From contig JBEIGE010000028.1 of NCBI GenBank assembly GCA_040382055.1, positions 1 through 34,045 of the forward strand: DNA of 34,045 nt. The letters run 5' to 3'. A model generated the notes under the pieces. It saw only the letters and a list, made by a program, of their open reading frames with translations. It did no database searches and was not told the origin of the DNA. Each line of letters begins with the position of its first letter. The stretch's first letter is position 1. This DNA comes from JBEIGE01 sp040382055. Its GTDB lineage: Bacteria; Pseudomonadota; Gammaproteobacteria; Burkholderiales; Burkholderiaceae_C. The translations under genes and the position numbers were made by a program. Shown here one piece after another: positions 16,190 through 24,130 of the stretch.

Positions 16190-16555
16190 ATGGACAAGCT
16201 CTCGAACGCGCCCTTCAAAAACCAGTTGCTGACCCAGCGCAGCCAGTTGCTGGAACAAATTGCCCTATTGCGCGGTGGCGCAGTGGGTCGGGCGCAGGCC
16301 TCGGCCGAGCATTTTGCGCCCAGCCAGGACTCCACCGCCCAAACCGCTTCAGAGCGCGACCTTGAGCTTGCGCTCGATGCCCGTGAGGTCACCGAACTTG
16401 AACAAATTGACCTGGCGCTACTCCGCTTGGAAGACGGAAGCTATGGCCACTGCGCCGATTGCAGCGCGGACATCCCCGTCGCGCGTTTGCATGCGGCACC
16501 GGCCACCTTGCGCTGCCTGGCGTGCCAGGCGACATCCGAGCACGCCGCCCACTGA
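16190..16555 (+). CDS. DksA/TraR family zinc-finger protein
   Basis: The 121-residue protein has a helical N-terminal half and a four-cysteine zinc finger, C88-x2-C91-x17-C109-x2-C112, with spacing as in DksA. DksA-type proteins enter the RNA polymerase secondary channel and shift promoter choice with ppGpp. It is shorter than E. coli DksA (151 residues) and the exact DxxDxA tip motif is not seen, so it is more likely a paralogue than the main DksA. The ATG at 16190 is chosen over an upstream TTG because AGGAG precedes it. A perfect FNR box upstream suggests induction when oxygen is low. Confidence 0.87.
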   Translation: MDKLSNAPFKNQLLTQRSQLLEQIALLRGGAVGRAQASAEHFAPSQDSTAQTASERDLELALDAREVTELEQIDLALLRLEDGSYGHCADCSADIPVARLHAAPATLRCLACQATSEHAAH

Positions 16556-16559
16556 GCGC

Positions 16560-17591
16560 TTAGCCACCCCGTACCGATGGGCTGGGCTTGAACGGGGCAA
16601 TGGTTTGCGAAATGGCTCCAAAGACGGACAGGCCGTCCTTGCCTTTCATGTCAATTTCGATGGTGTCGCCAAATTTCATGTACGAGGTACTGGCTTGACC
16701 GTCCAGAATGCTCTCGATGGCGCGCTTTTCGGCGATGCAGCTGTAGCCCTTGGGCCACTGCTTTTGGCCGTTGACCTCGGTAGAGCGGTTACTCACTGTG
16801 CCTGAACCCACAATGCTGCCGGCGCGCACATTTCTGGTTTTGCACATGTGCGCGATGAGTTGCCCGAAATGAAAAGTCATGTCGGTGGCCGCATCGCACA
16901 GGCCCACCGTGCGACCGTTCCAGATGCTTTGAATCGTCAGCGCCAGGCGGCCCTTGTGCCAAGCCTCGCCCAATTCATCCAGGGTAACCGCCACCGGGCT
17001 GAAGGCGGTGGCCGGCTTGCTCTGGAAAAAGCCAAAGCCCTTGGCCAGTTCATCCGCAATCAGGTGGCGCAGGCTGACGTCATTGGCCAGCATCACCAGC
17101 CGGATGCCTTCGAGCGCCTGCTCGGGGTTGCTCCCACAGGGCACATCGCCCGTCACCACCGCCACCTCGGCCTCAAAATCAATGCCATGGTCCTCACTGA
17201 CACAGCACACATCGTCCTGCGGGCCCAGAAAGTCATCGCTGCCGCCCTGGTACATCAGGGGATCGGTGTAGTAGGTGGCGGGCACTTGCGCGTTGCGCGC
17301 CAAACGCACCAGCTCCACATGGTTGATAAAGGCAGAGCCATCGGCCCACTGGTAGGCGCGCGGCAGGGGTGCCATGCAGCGCTTGGGTTCAAACGGGAAT
17401 GCGTGGCGGGTTTTACCCTGGTTCAGGGTGTCTGAAAGATCCTGCAGCTGCGGGGAGAGAAAGTTCCAGTCATCGAGCACCTGTTGCAAGTGCTGGGCAA
17501 TGCCGGTGGCATAGTGAGCTGTAGACAGGTCGCGTGAGACGACTACGAGCTGCCCATCGCGGGAGCCATCTTTGTAAGTTGCCAGTTTCAT
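16560..17591 (-). CDS. Fumarylacetoacetase-family hydrolase, long form
   Basis: The 343-residue protein has an N-terminal cap region (FPFEPKRCMAPLPRAYQW, residues about 63-80) and the FAH catalytic core: HGIDFEAEVAVVTGDVP with acidic metal ligands (about 150-166), LANDVSLRHLI, GFGFFQSKPATAFSPVAV and the GSGTVSNR segment. This form is longer than the 293-residue paralogue at 11264-12145 and closer to true fumarylacetoacetase-like enzymes of tyrosine or aromatic breakdown. No homogentisate genes are adjacent, so the substrate is open. The ATG at 17591 is chosen because the protein then starts MKLATYKDGSRDG, as family members do. It is divergent from the DUF3108 gene with 33 bp between. Confidence 0.88.
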   Translation of the reverse strand: MKLATYKDGSRDGQLVVVSRDLSTAHYATGIAQHLQQVLDDWNFLSPQLQDLSDTLNQGKTRHAFPFEPKRCMAPLPRAYQWADGSAFINHVELVRLARNAQVPATYYTDPLMYQGGSDDFLGPQDDVCCVSEDHGIDFEAEVAVVTGDVPCGSNPEQALEGIRLVMLANDVSLRHLIADELAKGFGFFQSKPATAFSPVAVTLDELGEAWHKGRLALTIQSIWNGRTVGLCDAATDMTFHFGQLIAHMCKTRNVRAGSIVGSGTVSNRSTEVNGQKQWPKGYSCIAEKRAIESILDGQASTSYMKFGDTIEIDMKGKDGLSVFGAISQTIAPFKPSPSVRGG

Positions 17592-17612
17592 GTGCGGTGT
17601 CTCTTTTTGATT

Positions 17613-17627
17613 TCTAATTCTGACATG
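17613..17627 (+). promoter_or_regulatory. Putative leaderless promoter -10 of the DUF3108 gene
   Basis: TCTAAT (17613-17618) ends exactly 6 nt before the ATG at 17625, and no Shine-Dalgarno is seen. It shares this geometry with four other genes in the window. Confidence 0.4.
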
Positions 17628-18743
17628 GAAAGCCAAGCAGACAAAAGCACATGGGTCGGTCAAACGGCGCTGTTGCCCCGTAAAACACTGGTCAGCCTGG
17701 TTCTGGTGGTGACAGGCCTGCACGCCTTGGTATTGGTAGGGCTTAAAGACCAGCATGCGCCACACGAGCCTGCGCTGCAACGGGCTTTTATTACCCGAAC
17801 CATCACCCTGCCCCCGGTTGTCCCGTCTGCACGGTCAGCAAATCCGCTAGCACCGTCTAACGCAGAAGCGCCAAGCAAAGCCCCGCCCCAGGCACTGCCA
17901 GGCCCGTTCTCTGCCGCAGCGCCTCCTCAACTATCACCTACGGTGACACCTGGTGATTTGACGGAAAAAGAGATTTCAGCCCTTGCCGAGCTTGACGCTT
18001 TAGCTATAAAAAATGAAGTATCAGAGCCAATCATCGCAGTGGTGCCAGCCGTTCCCAGCGCACCCGAAACGACATCCGTCCCCATCCCCCGCAGCACCAG
18101 CTATGTCGTTCCGGGATCACTCAGGCTCAAATACCAGATCAATGGCGAAGTCAAGGGATTTTCATACCATGCCCGTTCAGAACTCCTCTGGCTGCACGAT
18201 GGCAACAGCTACGACGCCAGGCTGGAGGTCAGCGCCTTTTTGCTGGGCTCGCGCGTACAAACCAGCTCGGGGCAAATTACCGCTACAGGCCTGGCACCGA
18301 AACGTTTTTCTGACAAGGTACGCAGTGAGGTCGCCGCCCATTTTGAACGCGACAAGGGCAAAGTGGTTTTCAGCGCCAACAGTCCCTCGGTCGATTTACA
18401 GGCTGGTGCACAGGACCAGCTCAGCATCTTCATGCAAATCGGCACGCTGGTGGCGGGAGAGCCGGCGCTCTACCCCCGGGGTGCCGCTTTGGAAATCCAG
18501 GCTGTTGGCTCGCGCGATGCGGACATCTGGCGTTTTGTCGTGAACGGCGAAGAAACGCTCAGCCTGCCTGTTGGAGAGCTAGCCACCCTGAAACTCACCC
18601 GATTGCCGCGCCAACTGTACGACCTGACGGTTGAAGTCTGGCTGGCACCGGACTTGGGCTACCTGCCCGCGCGCATCCGCCTGACGCAAAGCAATGGCGA
18701 TTTTGTCGACCAGCAACTGCGCAGCAGCGAGTCGCCGCGCTAA
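17625..18743 (+). CDS. DUF3108 domain protein, membrane anchored
   Basis: The 372-residue protein has a single hydrophobic segment (about residues 21-41) that probably anchors it in the inner membrane. A Pro- and Ala-rich linker (about 55-155) follows, then a DUF3108 domain (about 160-365; LRLKYQINGEVKGFSYHA, LEVSAFLLGSRVQTSSGQI, YDLTVEVWLAPDLGYLPARIRL). The domain is probably periplasmic and beta-rich, with no assigned activity. I prefer the ATG at 17625 to an upstream GTG for its -10 geometry. The linker contains an AT-rich tract (17990-18025) that looks like a repeat relic. Confidence 0.85.
   Translation: MESQADKSTWVGQTALLPRKTLVSLVLVVTGLHALVLVGLKDQHAPHEPALQRAFITRTITLPPVVPSARSANPLAPSNAEAPSKAPPQALPGPFSAAAPPQLSPTVTPGDLTEKEISALAELDALAIKNEVSEPIIAVVPAVPSAPETTSVPIPRSTSYVVPGSLRLKYQINGEVKGFSYHARSELLWLHDGNSYDARLEVSAFLLGSRVQTSSGQITATGLAPKRFSDKVRSEVAAHFERDKGKVVFSANSPSVDLQAGAQDQLSIFMQIGTLVAGEPALYPRGAALEIQAVGSRDADIWRFVVNGEETLSLPVGELATLKLTRLPRQLYDLTVEVWLAPDLGYLPARIRLTQSNGDFVDQQLRSSESPR
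17990..18025. repeat. Possible interspersed-repeat relic inside the DUF3108 gene
   Basis: An AT-rich tract with AGCTAT followed by an A run lies in the GC-rich linker-coding region and encodes LAIKNEV. It resembles the AGCTAT half of the palindrome at 15718-15734. Judged by eye. Confidence 0.3.
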
Positions 18744-18769
18744 AGCCGGTCTTGAAAGTGGCGTTGCAC

Positions 18770-18805
18770 TGCCCCATAACAAGGTTTTACGTCTTTGCCC
18801 CATAA
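18770..18805 (+). repeat. 10-bp direct repeat TGCCCCATAA upstream of DUF3567
   Basis: Two identical copies, 18770-18779 and 18796-18805, are offset by 26 bp. The second supplies most of the CATAAT hexamer (18801-18806) that ends 6 nt before the DUF3567 ATG at 18813. The repeat may be a duplicated promoter piece or a regulator site. Confidence 0.5.
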
Positions 18806-18812
18806 TTTGTCC

Positions 18813-19112
18813 ATGAACACACTCTATGACTCCGATACGTTTAGCGTGACGCACATGCACGCCGATGTTCCGGGAGCGCTTGAGGCAAGCTCCTTGACTG
18901 AGCCGACCAGCGACAGCCGCGTGCTGATTCGCCACGGCTTTGAGATTGTGGACAAGCGCAACGGCAAGGAGATTTACCTGGACGGCTCCTGGGCCGAGCT
19001 GTTCAAGCAAAAAATCACCGCCTGGCAGCTCAGAACGCCCACCCAGGAGGAAGTCGAAGACACGCTTGAAGGCTACGCCTCACTGGCACAAAACCCGGTG
19101 CTGGTGCACTGA
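18813..19112 (+). CDS. DUF3567 family protein
   Basis: The 99-residue cytoplasmic protein begins MNTLYDSDTFSVTHM and contains RHGFEIVDKRNGKEIYLDG (residues about 44-62) and TPTQEEVEDTLEGYASLAQNP near the end. This pattern is typical of DUF3567, a small conserved family of Burkholderiales without known function. The ATG at 18813 is chosen over an in-frame TTG at 18795 because family members start this way. No Shine-Dalgarno is present; CATAAT ends 6 nt upstream. Confidence 0.87.
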   Translation: MNTLYDSDTFSVTHMHADVPGALEASSLTEPTSDSRVLIRHGFEIVDKRNGKEIYLDGSWAELFKQKITAWQLRTPTQEEVEDTLEGYASLAQNPVLVH

Positions 19113-19122
19113 ACACATCCGG

Positions 19123-20184
19123 CTACCGCTTGAAGTAGCGCCGGTAAATCGGTTCTGCCAGCACCATGACCAAGACCAGGCGGCAGACCTGAAAAGCGGT
19201 GACCACCGGAGCGCCGAGTTGCAGAACCTTGGCTGTGATGGACATTTCAGCAACCCCGCCTGGCGCTGTGGCCAAAACCAGGGTGGCAACGTTTAATCCT
19301 GCGGCCCAGGCCAGCACCCAAGCGAACAGCCCTGACAAACCAATCATGACCATAGCCCCCGCTGCAGCGCTGAGCAACCAGCGTGGCGCGGTGTGAACAA
19401 ACGCAGGGCTAAAGCGCACGCCCAGACTCACGCCAATCACCAGTTGAGCCGCGTTGGACAAATAGCACGGTATTGCTGAGAGTTCAATCCCCGTCATCGT
19501 CAAGCCCATGGAGACCAGCAGTGACCCGATGAACCAGGGGTTGGCGCGACCCATGCGCTCCATAGACCAGGCTCCCAGCGCGGCGGCCAGGCCAAGCATC
19601 AGCAAACCGGTCAGACTCACGCTTTTGACGCTTGGATCCATCAGTTCGGCACTGCTCAGGGCGTCACCATGAACGCCGCTGAACTGCATCGCAAACGGTA
19701 TCAGGACAGTGACTATCAACAACCGCATGGTGTGGGCTGAAGCCACCAGATCCGTTTGCGCCTGCTCCCGCTCGGCGAGTTGGGTCATTTCCGCAGCGCC
19801 ACCGATGGCCCCCGAAAAATAAGTGGTTGCCCGGTGCAAGCCAGGAATGCGCTTTGCATGCAGACGATGCAGCCACAAACCGGACAGCAGACCGATGAGC
19901 AGGGCCCAGAGGATGCTCAAGCCTATGGCCCACCACAAACTGATCACCAGGGCTGTGACCTGCGGGGTGAAATACAGCCCCAGGGCCGTGCCAATGGTGC
20001 ACTGACCCGCGTTGCGCAACGGGTTCCAGCTTAGCGTCGGCCAACCCAATACCGAGACCAAACCGGTAGCCAGGAGTGGGCCGATCATCCAGGGCAACGG
20101 GGTGTGGAGCCACACGCAGAGTAAGGCTGCGGCCAGGGAAATCAACAAAGTCCCTGCAACACGGAGATAAAAATGAAACGGCAT
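19123..20184 (-). CDS. AbrB-type (TIGR03082) membrane protein
   Basis: The 353-residue, strongly hydrophobic protein has about ten membrane segments and a clear internal duplication. NAGQCTIGTALGLYFTP matches a later NAAQLVIGVSLGVRFSP, and IGGAAEM in the first half matches PGGVAEM in the second. This is the signature of the AbrB/'ammonia monooxygenase-like' membrane family, possibly transporters of unknown substrate. It is not ammonia monooxygenase. The start at 20184 places the first membrane helix correctly; a longer frame would add a polar, unlikely N-terminus. It is divergent from the ChaN-like gene. Confidence 0.83.
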   Translation of the reverse strand: MPFHFYLRVAGTLLISLAAALLCVWLHTPLPWMIGPLLATGLVSVLGWPTLSWNPLRNAGQCTIGTALGLYFTPQVTALVISLWWAIGLSILWALLIGLLSGLWLHRLHAKRIPGLHRATTYFSGAIGGAAEMTQLAEREQAQTDLVASAHTMRLLIVTVLIPFAMQFSGVHGDALSSAELMDPSVKSVSLTGLLMLGLAAALGAWSMERMGRANPWFIGSLLVSMGLTMTGIELSAIPCYLSNAAQLVIGVSLGVRFSPAFVHTAPRWLLSAAAGAMVMIGLSGLFAWVLAWAAGLNVATLVLATAPGGVAEMSITAKVLQLGAPVVTAFQVCRLVLVMVLAEPIYRRYFKR

Positions 20185-20205
20185 GAAGAGTTGAAGCTGA
20201 GCAAT

Positions 20206-20220
20206 TAGTATCGCCTCATG
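20206..20220 (+). promoter_or_regulatory. Putative leaderless promoter -10 of the ChaN-like gene
   Basis: TAGTAT (20206-20211) ends exactly 6 nt before the ATG at 20218, again with no Shine-Dalgarno. A second ATG follows at once. Confidence 0.35.
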
Positions 20221-21093
20221 ATGAAACCTGCCTTTCAGCCACAAACACCGGGCCTCGGTTCCCCTGCTCAACGCTGGGCCGCCCTGTGGGTGAGCGCCTG
20301 CCTGCTATGCGCTTGCGCCGTGACGGGTGATGTCTCTGGTAGCCACCCGGCGACAGTGGCCCGGCAGTTGGACACGCTGCTGCCCGCTGATGCAGTTTTG
20401 CTCGGGGAGCAACACGACGCACCAGACCACCAGCGCATTGCCCAAGCGGTTGTGAAAGAGCTGGCCAGGCGTGGCACCCTGGCCGCCCTGGTCATTGAAA
20501 TGGCGGAGGCCGGAAGCACCACCAGCGGGCTTCAACGCGATGCCAGCGAAGCAGAAGTTCAGTCCGCCCTGAAGTGGCAAGCGGTCGGCTGGCCTTGGCC
20601 ACGCTATGCACCCGTCATCCTGCAAGCGGTGCGTGACGGTGTTCCGGTAGTGGGCGGGAATTTGCCCCGCAGCAAGATGCGTGGCGTGATGGCCGAGAAC
20701 GACTTTGATTATTTATTGCCCGGCCCGGCACTCAAGGCCCAGCAGCAGCTCATTCGACAGGGTCACTGCGACATGTTGCCCGAAAGCCAGATCACCCCCA
20801 TGACCCGCATCCAGATCGCCAGGGATGTGTCCATGGCTCAAGCCCTGAGCAGTGCTGTCGTTGTCGGAAAAACGGTTGTGCTGTTGTCAGGTCATGGTCA
20901 TGTAAACCGCTTGCTTGGCATACCCCAGCATCTGCCACCAGAACTCAAGGTCAAGGCCGTGCGCATGGGAGAGTTCGCACAGGCCGACGCTACGTCAACG
21001 CCAGCCAGCTTCGACCTGATCTGGGCGGCTGCACCTGCGCCCAAAAAAGACTACTGCGCGGAGTTTCGCTCACAGCAAAAACCCAAACCCTAG
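20218..21093 (+). CDS. ChaN-like lipoprotein (DUF399)
   Basis: The 291-residue protein has a signal sequence ending in a lipobox (LLCAC, residues about 29-33), so Cys33 is likely lipidated; the adjacent Cys31 is an alternative. The core has the ChaN motif LLGEQHDAPDHQ (about 61-72), ALVIEMAE and an LSGHGHVNR segment near residue 223. Campylobacter ChaN binds two stacked hemes and is tied to iron uptake. Here no heme transport genes are adjacent, so a heme role is only suggested by family. Start at the first of two ATGs. Confidence 0.85.
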   Translation: MMKPAFQPQTPGLGSPAQRWAALWVSACLLCACAVTGDVSGSHPATVARQLDTLLPADAVLLGEQHDAPDHQRIAQAVVKELARRGTLAALVIEMAEAGSTTSGLQRDASEAEVQSALKWQAVGWPWPRYAPVILQAVRDGVPVVGGNLPRSKMRGVMAENDFDYLLPGPALKAQQQLIRQGHCDMLPESQITPMTRIQIARDVSMAQALSSAVVVGKTVVLLSGHGHVNRLLGIPQHLPPELKVKAVRMGEFAQADATSTPASFDLIWAAAPAPKKDYCAEFRSQQKPKP

Positions 21094-21141
21094 CTCCAGG
21101 CTAAACCCGAGAAAAGGTTTTCAGGGGGTGATTGCGGCGAT

Positions 21142-22482
21142 CTAAGCCTGTCGTTTGATGGCGTCAGCAAGGGTACCCACCATCTGCTCAATCTGCCCAC
21201 TGTTCACAACATAAGGTGGTGCCAGCACCAGATTTTCGCCTGCTGGCCGCACCAGCACGCCGTGGTGAAAACAGTCCAGATAAATGTCAAAGGCACGCTT
21301 GCCGGCCAGACCAGGCAGACTGGCCAGTTCAACCGCCCCGGCCAGCCCCAGGCTGCGTATGCTGACCACATTGGGCAGGCCTTTGAGGGCACTGTGCATG
21401 GCGTCGCCCAACAGCTTGCCCATCTCGCCGGCCCGGGCAAACAGGTCTTCCTCATGCATCAGGTCCAGCGTGGCAATGGCTGCCGCACAGGCTACCGGAT
21501 GACCGGAATAGGTGTAGCCATGAAAGAGTTCAATGGCGTGTTCCGGGCTCTTTTCATTGGCAGCCATGAACGCCTCGTACAAGCCGTCGCGGCAGATCAC
21601 GCCGCCCAGGGGAAAGACGCCGTTGGTGACGCACTTGGCAAAGTTCAGCATGTCGGGGATCACACCAAAATAGTCGGCTGCAAAGGGGGTTCCCAAACGG
21701 CCGAATCCGGTGATCACCTCGTCAAAAATAAGCAAAATGCCATGCTTGTCGCAGATCTCGCGCAAACGCTTGAGATAGCCTTGCGGTGGCACGTACCAGC
21801 CGGCACTGCCGGCCACCGGCTCGACAATCACGGCCGCAATATTGCTGGGGTCATGCAGCGGCAGAATTCGGTTTTCCAGTTCCAGCAGCAAGTCTTCTTG
21901 CCACACGGGCTCGACCCCGTTGTAGTAAGCGTGGTTGAGCGGGTCATGAATAAAGCGCAAGTGGTCAACCCGTGGCAGCAGCGCCGTGCCGAAAACCTTG
22001 CGGTTGGCCGGAATGCCGCCCACGCTCATGCCACCAAAACCCACACCGTGATAGCCACGTTCGCGGCCGATGAACAGGTTGCGGTGACCCTCGCCCCGGA
22101 CACGGTGGTAGGCCAGCGCCACTTTCAAGGAGGTGTCAGCGGCCTCGCTGCCCGAGTTGCAAAACAAGACCTTGTTCAGGTCGCCCGGTGCCAGGGCGGC
22201 AATACGCCGGGCTGCCTCAAAGGCCTTGTCGTTGGTGGCGTTGAAGGCGGTGGCGTAGTCCAGCGTATCGAGCTGGCTTTTGATCGCCTCATTGATCTCC
22301 CGCCGCTTGTGCCCGGCACCCACACACCACAGGCTGGAAATGCCATCGAGTACCTGCCGGCCATCGTGGGTGGTGAAGTGCATGCCTTCGGCCGCCACAA
22401 AGACGCGTGGATCTTTCAAAAAGCTGCGGTTGGGCGTGAACGGCAACCAGTGATGGTCCAGGTTGAACTCTTGGTAAGCCAT
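21142..22482 (-). CDS. Class III PLP aminotransferase, beta-alanine:pyruvate type
   Basis: The 446-residue protein is a fold-type I omega-aminotransferase. Visible are the phosphate-binding GSEA (111-114), RGYHG (142-146), the pyridine-nitrogen Asp in IFDEVITGFGR (D254), and the PLP lysine K283 in FAKCVTNG. The start LDHHWLPFTPNRSF is typical of beta-alanine or omega-amino acid:pyruvate transaminases. It would make malonate semialdehyde or related products from beta-alanine, or act on other omega-amines. AGAGG precedes the ATG. It is divergent from purU with 40 bp between. The exact donor is not readable from sequence. Confidence 0.9.
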   Translation of the reverse strand: MAYQEFNLDHHWLPFTPNRSFLKDPRVFVAAEGMHFTTHDGRQVLDGISSLWCVGAGHKRREINEAIKSQLDTLDYATAFNATNDKAFEAARRIAALAPGDLNKVLFCNSGSEAADTSLKVALAYHRVRGEGHRNLFIGRERGYHGVGFGGMSVGGIPANRKVFGTALLPRVDHLRFIHDPLNHAYYNGVEPVWQEDLLLELENRILPLHDPSNIAAVIVEPVAGSAGWYVPPQGYLKRLREICDKHGILLIFDEVITGFGRLGTPFAADYFGVIPDMLNFAKCVTNGVFPLGGVICRDGLYEAFMAANEKSPEHAIELFHGYTYSGHPVACAAAIATLDLMHEEDLFARAGEMGKLLGDAMHSALKGLPNVVSIRSLGLAGAVELASLPGLAGKRAFDIYLDCFHHGVLVRPAGENLVLAPPYVVNSGQIEQMVGTLADAIKRQA

Positions 22483-22522
22483 GCGTAAACCTCTTTAAAA
22501 AAACTTGAGACAATCGGTCTCT

Positions 22523-23371
22523 ATGTCACAAGTTTATATCCTCACCCTGTCTTGCGCAGACCGTCTGGGCCTGGTTCATGCGGTCTCCGGCTTTTTGCTC
22601 GAGCGCGGCGGCAATATCGAAGAAGCCGCCCAATACAACGACATCGACACCGGCCTTTTTTTCATGCGGGTGCGCTTTTGCTGCGGCCAGGTCAGCTTTG
22701 CCGATTTACAAAAGGACATGCAGCGCTTTGCGGACCCCATGCAGATGCAGTGGGGGCTGTATCCCGCCAATGCACTGATGCGCACCGTGATCATGGTCAG
22801 CAAGGAGGGCCACTGCCTTAACGACCTGCTGTTTCGCTGGAAAATCGGTCTGCTACCCATCGACATTCGTGCGATTGTTTCGAACCACCGCGAGTTCTAC
22901 CAACTTGCGGCCAGCTACAACGTGCCGTTTCACCATACTCCGGTCACGGCCGACACCAAGCCCCAGGCAGAGAGTCGGCAGTTCGAGGTGATTGAATCGG
23001 AAGCGGCTGAGCTGGTGGTGCTGGCCCGCTATATGCAGGTGCTCAGCGACGACATGTGTCGCAAACTCTCGGGCAAAGCCATTAACATCCACCACTCCTT
23101 CCTGCCCAGCTTCAAGGGTGCCAAACCTTACTACCAAGCGCACGACCGGGGCGTCAAGTTGATCGGGGCCACGGCCCACTATGTCACAGCGCATTTGGAT
23201 GAAGGTCCGATCATCGAGCAGGATGTAGCGCGCGTTGACCATAGCAAGTCTGTCGAAGACCTCACCGCCATTGGCCGGGACACCGAAAGCCAGGTATTGG
23301 CGCGCGCTGTGAAGTGGCACAGTGAGCACCGGGTGATGCTAAACGGTCTTAAAACCGTTATTTTCAAATAG
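22523..23371 (+). CDS. purU: Formyltetrahydrofolate deformylase
   Basis: PurU hydrolyses 10-formyl-THF to formate and THF, balancing one-carbon pools. The 282-residue protein has an N-terminal ACT domain (about residues 3-80; LSCADRLGLVHAVSGFL) and a formyltransferase-type catalytic domain with INIHHSFLPSFKGAKPY (N188, H190) and the Asp in HYVTAHLDEGPI (D226). ATG 22523 is chosen over an upstream in-frame start, since the family begins at YILTLSC. Only a GACAAT 8 nt upstream, and no Shine-Dalgarno, is seen. Confidence 0.95.
   Translation: MSQVYILTLSCADRLGLVHAVSGFLLERGGNIEEAAQYNDIDTGLFFMRVRFCCGQVSFADLQKDMQRFADPMQMQWGLYPANALMRTVIMVSKEGHCLNDLLFRWKIGLLPIDIRAIVSNHREFYQLAASYNVPFHHTPVTADTKPQAESRQFEVIESEAAELVVLARYMQVLSDDMCRKLSGKAINIHHSFLPSFKGAKPYYQAHDRGVKLIGATAHYVTAHLDEGPIIEQDVARVDHSKSVEDLTAIGRDTESQVLARAVKWHSEHRVMLNGLKTVIFK
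23342..23364 (+). terminator. Possible intrinsic terminator overlapping the purU 3' end
   Basis: AACGGT-CTTAAA-ACCGTT (23342-23359) is a perfect 6-bp stem followed by ATTTTC. It lies within the last codons of purU, just before the convergent livF end, so it may stop purU transcription. The T run is short. Confidence 0.4.
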
Positions 23372-23413
23372 ACCACCCACACGCCGCCGGTCAGCAGCGC
23401 AAGAGCTGAGTGC

Positions 23414-24130
23414 TTATTCAACGCCCAGATGACTGCTGAGCGACTCCTGTTGGGCTTCAAAGGCCTCACGGGTTCCCGAGAAGACCACCCGCCCGGTATT
23501 GAGTAGCACCACATCATCGGCAACCTTCATGGCCAGCCCCAGGTTCTGCTCCACCAGCACGATCGAGATCGCGTCCTTGAGGGCCATCAAGACATTGCCG
23601 ACTTCCTTGACAATTTGAGGGGCCAGCCCTTCAGAGGGCTCGTCCATCAACAGAACTTTGGGGTTGGTCATCAGTGCGCGTCCAATCGCCAGCATCTGCT
23701 GCTCACCCCCGGACAGGCTGCCCGCCAGCTGATTCTGCCGCTCTTTGAGACGCGGAAAAATGCCATAAACATCCTCGCGTGACCAGCTTCGCCGGGCCGA
23801 TTTGGCCGCCGGGCGGCTTGCAACATCCAGGTTTTCGCACACGGACAAACTGGCAAAGATGCGCCGGCCTTGCGGCACCAAGCCGATGCCGGCTTTGCAA
23901 ATCGCTTCTGGGGCCAATTTCTCCAGCGCTACATCCCCCAGCAGGATGCGTCCGGAGCGGGCGGGAAGAAAACCGATGATGGTGCTGATGCAGGTGGTCT
24001 TGCCCGCACCATTGCGTCCGAGCAAAGCCAGCAAGCGGCCCTCCTGCAGGTTCAGGCTCAGGTCATGCAGCACGTGGCTGTCGCCATAAAAAGCGTTGAC
24101 ACGGTCCAGCGTCAGCAGGCTAGGCGCCAA
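23414..24130 (-). CDS. livF: Branched-chain-type ABC transporter ATP-binding protein LivF
   Basis: The 238-residue ATPase of a hydrophobic amino acid/aromatic acid-type importer shows Walker A GRNGAGKT (38-45), LSGGEQQ (139-145) and Walker B LLMDEP (160-165). I place the start at TTG 24130: a strong GGGAG lies 7 nt upstream, it overlaps the livG stop by 11 bp as expected for coupling, and it gives the usual LivF length. Longer frames run into livG in another phase. It is the last gene of the five-gene transport operon. Confidence 0.92.
   Translation of the reverse strand: MAPSLLTLDRVNAFYGDSHVLHDLSLNLQEGRLLALLGRNGAGKTTCISTIIGFLPARSGRILLGDVALEKLAPEAICKAGIGLVPQGRRIFASLSVCENLDVASRPAAKSARRSWSREDVYGIFPRLKERQNQLAGSLSGGEQQMLAIGRALMTNPKVLLMDEPSEGLAPQIVKEVGNVLMALKDAISIVLVEQNLGLAMKVADDVVLLNTGRVVFSGTREAFEAQQESLSSHLGVE

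Noticed and set aside
21103..21120. Possible AAACC/GGTTT hairpin after the ChaN-like gene
   Set aside because: Stem of five weak pairs without a proper T run; not enough for a terminator call.
21262..22488. Long plus-strand open frame (408 codons) opposite the class III aminotransferase
   Set aside because: The opposite strand has all catalytic aminotransferase motifs; this frame is a low-complexity shadow rich in Gln, Gly and His.
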